From: Sphingomonadaceae bacterium
Lineage (GTDB): Bacteria > Pseudomonadota > Alphaproteobacteria > Sphingomonadales > Sphingomonadaceae
DNA length: 64,000 nt
Reading direction: 5' to 3'
Assembly: GCA_027533105.1 (NCBI GenBank)
Contig: JAPZTW010000002.1
Span: 434,001-498,000 of the forward strand
Numbering within the stretch: position 1 is the stretch's first letter; every line of letters starts with the position of its first letter. The notes under the pieces are model-generated. The model had not been told where the DNA came from and made no database searches. It saw nothing but the letters and a program-made list of their open reading frames with translations. This document shows, piece after piece, positions 61,023 to 64,000 of the stretch. Made by a program: the position numbers and the translations under genes.

Positions 61023-62278
61023 GCTCGCCTGTCTGGCATCCTTTTCACCAGCACGGCCTGGAAGAGCCGATCCCGCTGGTCACCCGTGCCGAGGGTGCCG
61101 TGCTCCATACCGCCGACGGCCGCCGGGTAATCGATGCGATTTCGAGTTGGTGGGTGACCACGCATGGCCACTGCCACCCCCGGATCATGGCTGCGATCCG
61201 CGACCAGAGCGAACGGCTTGACCAGCTGATCTTCGCAGGCTGGACGCACCAACCGGCTGAGGATCTCGCCGCCGAACTCGTGCGGATCATGCCGCGCCCG
61301 CTCGACCACGTGTTCTTCTCCGACAGCGGTTCAACCAGCGTCGAGGTGGCACTCAAAATGGCGCTTGGCATGTTTGCCCACCGGAACGAGAGCCGCCACC
61401 GCATCGCCGTGCTCGAGCACAGCTATCATGGCGACACGATCGGCGGAATGTCGGTCGGTGCGCGCGGCGTGTTCAACCGGCCCTATGCGCCCTTGCTGTT
61501 CGACGTCGAAACGATCCCCTTTCCAGCGCAAGCCGCCGAGCAATTAGCGCTCGATGCGTTGGAGCGCTTCTGCGCGAGGGGCGCTGCCGCGGCCTTTATT
61601 GTCGAGCCGTTGCTGCTCGGTGCGGGCGGCATGCTGATCTATCCCGCTTGGGCCCTGGCCGAAATGCGAGCGATCTGCGCGGCTCACGGTGTGCTGTTCA
61701 TCGCCGACGAGGTGATGACGGCCTGGGGCCGCACCGGTACGCTGCTTGCCTGCGAGCAGGCCGGGGTCGTGCCCGACATCCTCTGCCTTTCGAAAGGGCT
61801 GACCGGTGGCTCGCTGCCGCTGGCCGTCACTATCGCAACGCCCGAAATCTACGCCGCGCATTATTCGAGCGATCGCGCGAGGCAGTTTTTTCACTCGTCA
61901 AGCTACACTGCAAACCCATTGGCTTGCGCTGCAGCCAATGCCAACCTTGCGATCTGGCGTGACGAGCCAGTGGCGGAGCGGATCGCCAGCCTTGCCGCGC
62001 GCCAAAGCAAAGGCCTTTCCCGGCTTGCCGAATACCCCCGCATCACCAATCCGCGCCAACTCGGCACTGTGATTGCGATGGATGTGGCGGCGAACGATGA
62101 TGGATATCTCTCCGAAATCGGACCCACCCTCAAGGCCGCGTTCGCGGCACGCAATGTGCTGCTGCGACCTCTAGGCAACACAGTCTACGTCATGCCCCCC
62201 TATTGCATCGATGATGTCGATCTCAGGCGTGTCCACGATGTGATCGAGGAAGTGTGTCATGAGGCACTTCCGAAATAG
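61019..62278 (+). CDS. bioA: 7,8-Diaminononanoate transaminase
   Basis: 419 residues: VWHPFHQHGL, ISSWWVTTHGHCHP, DHVFFSDSGSTSVEVALKMA, HSYHGDTIGGMSVG and LSKGLTGGSLPLA with the PLP Lys. It transaminates 8-amino-7-oxononanoate using SAM as donor. The only in-frame start fitting the family N-terminus is TTG 61019, overlapping the bioD stop (TTGA). Order bioB-F-D-A completes the pathway from pimeloyl thioester. Confidence 0.95.
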   Translation: MSSPVWHPFHQHGLEEPIPLVTRAEGAVLHTADGRRVIDAISSWWVTTHGHCHPRIMAAIRDQSERLDQLIFAGWTHQPAEDLAAELVRIMPRPLDHVFFSDSGSTSVEVALKMALGMFAHRNESRHRIAVLEHSYHGDTIGGMSVGARGVFNRPYAPLLFDVETIPFPAQAAEQLALDALERFCARGAAAAFIVEPLLLGAGGMLIYPAWALAEMRAICAAHGVLFIADEVMTAWGRTGTLLACEQAGVVPDILCLSKGLTGGSLPLAVTIATPEIYAAHYSSDRARQFFHSSSYTANPLACAAANANLAIWRDEPVAERIASLAARQSKGLSRLAEYPRITNPRQLGTVIAMDVAANDDGYLSEIGPTLKAAFAARNVLLRPLGNTVYVMPPYCIDDVDLRRVHDVIEEVCHEALPK

Positions 62279-62349
62279 GCACGTCATGAACGAGCGGTGG
62301 GCTTCGAAGGGGATCACGGCGCCGTTCAACTCATGCTTTGTTTGCGTGG

Positions 62350-62610
62350 TCAGGCCGGCGTTTCGACAAGCTCGGCGATGTCGAATGCGAAACTCTTCCA
62401 TCCGCGCACTCGAGCAGCCTCTCTGGCTGGCTCACTCTTTCGGCGAGCCTCAGCCAGCGAACGAGTGTGGCCCCAGAATACCTCTGTCTTGCCGTTCTCA
62501 CGCTCAGCCACGATCCGCCAGTAATGCGTGAAGCCATCGGTTGTCGGCCCGATGGTCTTTACATACCCATCGGGAAGAGTGGCGGTGAGATAGCGGCGCT
62601 CCTTTTTCAT
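62350..62610 (-). CDS. Small conserved-type protein, unknown
   Basis: 86 residues: RRYLTATLPDGYVKTIGPTTD, HYWRIVAERENGKTEVFWGHTR, SLAEARRKSEPAREAARV. No domain known. It converges on bioA. Confidence 0.6.
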   Translation of the reverse strand: MKKERRYLTATLPDGYVKTIGPTTDGFTHYWRIVAERENGKTEVFWGHTRSLAEARRKSEPAREAARVRGWKSFAFDIAELVETPA

Positions 62611-62647
62611 GGAATTTCAATCTTGTCTTCGTGGATTACTTGCGAAC

Positions 62648-62956
62648 TTATTCGCAAGCCACCCCATCCCCATCGCGATCCAAGCCAGCACGATAGCCGG
62701 GGTCTCCCGCACGAATGGGTGCGGCACCTGCAGCGAGCGCCGCGGAGCAATTTGGATAATACTCAGCACGTCTCCCCATCAACCCCGAACGCGAAGCCGC
62801 ACTAGATTCACGCTTCGGGCCCGAACCAGCCCGATGACAGTGATAGTCTCCGGTCTTGCGGTTGTTATGGCATCCGCTGGCATCCAGTCCGCCGGGATGG
62901 GCTATCGCAGCGTCCGTTGACGAAAGCAGCAATACTGCAGCGATTAAAGCTCGCAC
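62648..62956 (-). CDS. Exported YHYH/excalibur calcium-binding-type protein
   Basis: 102 residues from GTG 62956, behind AGGAGAG. Signal peptide (VRALIAAVLLLSSTDAAIAH), then HPGGLDASGCHNNRKTGDYHCHR (Cys/His motif), and at the C-terminus an excalibur motif RAGLDRDGDGVACE, which binds calcium. Probably a secreted or periplasmic protein; a nuclease domain is not present. The GTG start is chosen because the signal peptide follows the strong ribosome-binding site. Confidence 0.75.
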   Translation of the reverse strand: MRALIAAVLLLSSTDAAIAHPGGLDASGCHNNRKTGDYHCHRAGSGPKRESSAASRSGLMGRRAEYYPNCSAALAAGAAPIRAGDPGYRAGLDRDGDGVACE

Positions 62957-63001
62957 AGCCGATCTCTCCTGGAGCACCACCCCAACTGGGCAATAGGGCA
63001 A

Positions 63002-63310
63002 TCACATCACAAGCTCTTGAAAGCCGCAAGTCCGCAGGAAGTCATAGATTGCGTCATAGACCGCTGGCGGCCGGGTCGCGTCCTCAACGCTACCCTCAGG
63101 CAAAAACACTACCAGCCCCTGCCGTGCACGCGTCAGCAGCACTCGGTAGGAGTTGGCAATGTATACTTTTCGGGTTTCGTCATTGACTGCCTGCCAGCGC
63201 GTTCCCTTGAACTGTAGCGCCTCCCAGCCATTGGCACCTCGGCGGTAATTAGCGTCCCAGCACAGGCAGCCCCAATCCAGCTCAAGACCTTGAACGTCGA
63301 ACTCCGTCGC
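63002..63310 (-). pseudogene. DUF2075-type DNA/RNA helicase, C-terminal end only
   Basis: The last about 102 codons of a helicase can be read leftward from 63310 to TGA 63002: ATEFDVQGLELDWGCLCWDA, GTRWQAVNDETRKVYIAN, YRVLLTRARQGLVVFLPEG (helicase motif VI) and AVYDAIYDFLRTCGFQEL. This matches the Schlafen/DUF2075 helicase C-terminus. There is no start codon and the N-terminal portion is absent, so it is invisible to start-based gene finding. Confidence 0.8.
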
Positions 63311-64000
63311 GGCATCTTGACGATCACGATCTCCCCTACCGCGACATCCTCGACCCCGACTTCCACGGTACTTCCGTCAAGCCTTCGTACTAATGCTGTT
63401 CGCGGCGCGAGGTCCGCCAGCGCTTCGATGGCCCGCTTCGCCCGGCCCATCGCAAAGTGTTCGAGCGCATGGCCAAGGCTGAAGAGAAGGAGGAGGAGCG
63501 CTCCTTCGGCCCAGGCACCCAGCGCGGCAGCTCCTGCGGCCGCCACTAGCATTAGCGTATCGATCTCGAAACGTTTGAGTCGAAGGTTGTCGATGGCTTC
63601 GCGAACCGTGAAGAAGCCTCCGAAACCGTAGGCACCGACATAGCATCCAAGCGCTAGCCAGGCAGGCACACTCTGCCAGAGCTTCTCAATGGCAAAGCCC
63701 GTTGCGAGAAATACGCCGCAGGCCAGTACGAAAATCAATTCGCTGTTCGCGCCGAGTGGCCCTTCGTGCTCATGTTCACGCTCAGCCTCAGCTGGCTTTG
63801 CGCATTCATGCGGCGGCGCTTCGGCGGGCAACTCTCTAACTTCTTGTGTTGGTGCCGCTGCTTGTTCGGATGGCGCCACACCCATTTCAGCCAGTGCTTT
63901 TTCAATCTGGCTCTCGGTGATCTTCGCCCGCTCGAATTCGACCCGCACGGCACCCGCCGGATTGACAACTGCTTCCAGGACGCCGGGTAGCCGCCCAACG
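63133..64000 (-). pseudogene. Heavy-metal P-type ATPase (Zn/Cd/Pb type), broken
   Basis: The frame enters from beyond 64000 with part of an N-terminal metal domain (RLPGVLEAVVNPAGAVRVEF), then a His-rich linker, four membrane helices (SELIFVLACGVFLATGFAIEK, VPAWLALGCYVGAYGFGGF, FEIDTLMLVAAAGAAALGAW, ALLLLLFSLGHALEHFAMGRA) and the start of the actuator domain (VEVGVEDVAVGEIVIVK). At about 63310 it runs into helicase-gene sequence and ends at 63133. The phosphorylation, ATP-binding and last helices are lost. CadA/ZntA-type by the linker and helix pattern. Confidence 0.8.

Overview
The window reads as an alphaproteobacterium of the sphingomonad type (Sphingobium/Novosphingobium/Sphingopyxis relatives). 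The basis is a GntR-type BioR regulator with TTATCGATAA boxes beside a compact bioBFDA operon (BioR control is an alphaproteobacterial trait), TonB-dependent receptors, high GC, and a copAB-copCD cluster with DUF326/DUF411/DUF305 companions like those of sphingomonad metal islands. No rRNA, tRNA or CRISPR array was seen.

Layout. 1-3.2 kb: tail of a PepSY membrane protein, an orphan HutC repressor, then a decayed patch (frameshifted DUF305 gene, MFS transporter fragment, IS3-family remnant with a nonsense codon, Lrp/AsnC gene missing its 5' end). 3.3-4.6 kb: a complete cnrYXH-like set (anti-sigma, periplasmic metal sensor, ECF sigma factor) without efflux genes nearby. 4.7-11.9 kb: an amino-acid locus with two PLP enzymes and an APC permease in one operon, a divergent LysR regulator and a large TonB receptor. 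12.3-22.0 kb: a copper island. Its rightward half has small metal-binding exported proteins, a methyltransferase, DUF411, MerR, two four-helix-bundle Cys proteins and DUF305. Its leftward half is copA-copB-copC-copD plus an NTF2-like protein, headed by a truncated glutaredoxin-MauE gene. 22.0-23.0 kb: the 3' end of another TonB receptor gene, abutting that truncated gene.

About 23.0-57.5 kb: a complete-looking siphovirus prophage. The leftward strand carries early/replication genes (first gene opposite cI, HTH, sigma-like protein, PD-(D/E)XK nuclease, CHC2-primase/helicase, RuvC-like resolvase), then from a separate late promoter an HNH nuclease, ParB-methyltransferase, terminase, portal, HK97 protease and capsid, connectors, tail tube, G/GT chaperones with a -1 slippery site, tape measure, tail fibres and lysis genes. 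The rightward strand carries an S24 repressor, DUF2924 and a large serine recombinase. 57.5-62.3 kb: bioR and bioBFDA. 62.3-64 kb: two small genes, then the 3' end of a DUF2075-type helicase gene joined directly to a broken heavy-metal P-type ATPase gene.

The most unusual structural point is that the stretch from about 22.02 to 63.31 kb (receptor fragment, prophage, bio operon, helicase fragment) is bounded on both sides by broken metal-resistance genes, with no insertion sequence at either joint. Within the phage the strongest observations are the A_AAT_TTT frameshift site, a late promoter followed by a leader hairpin opposite a small gene, and a 100-bp nested inverted repeat next to the primase-helicase gene.
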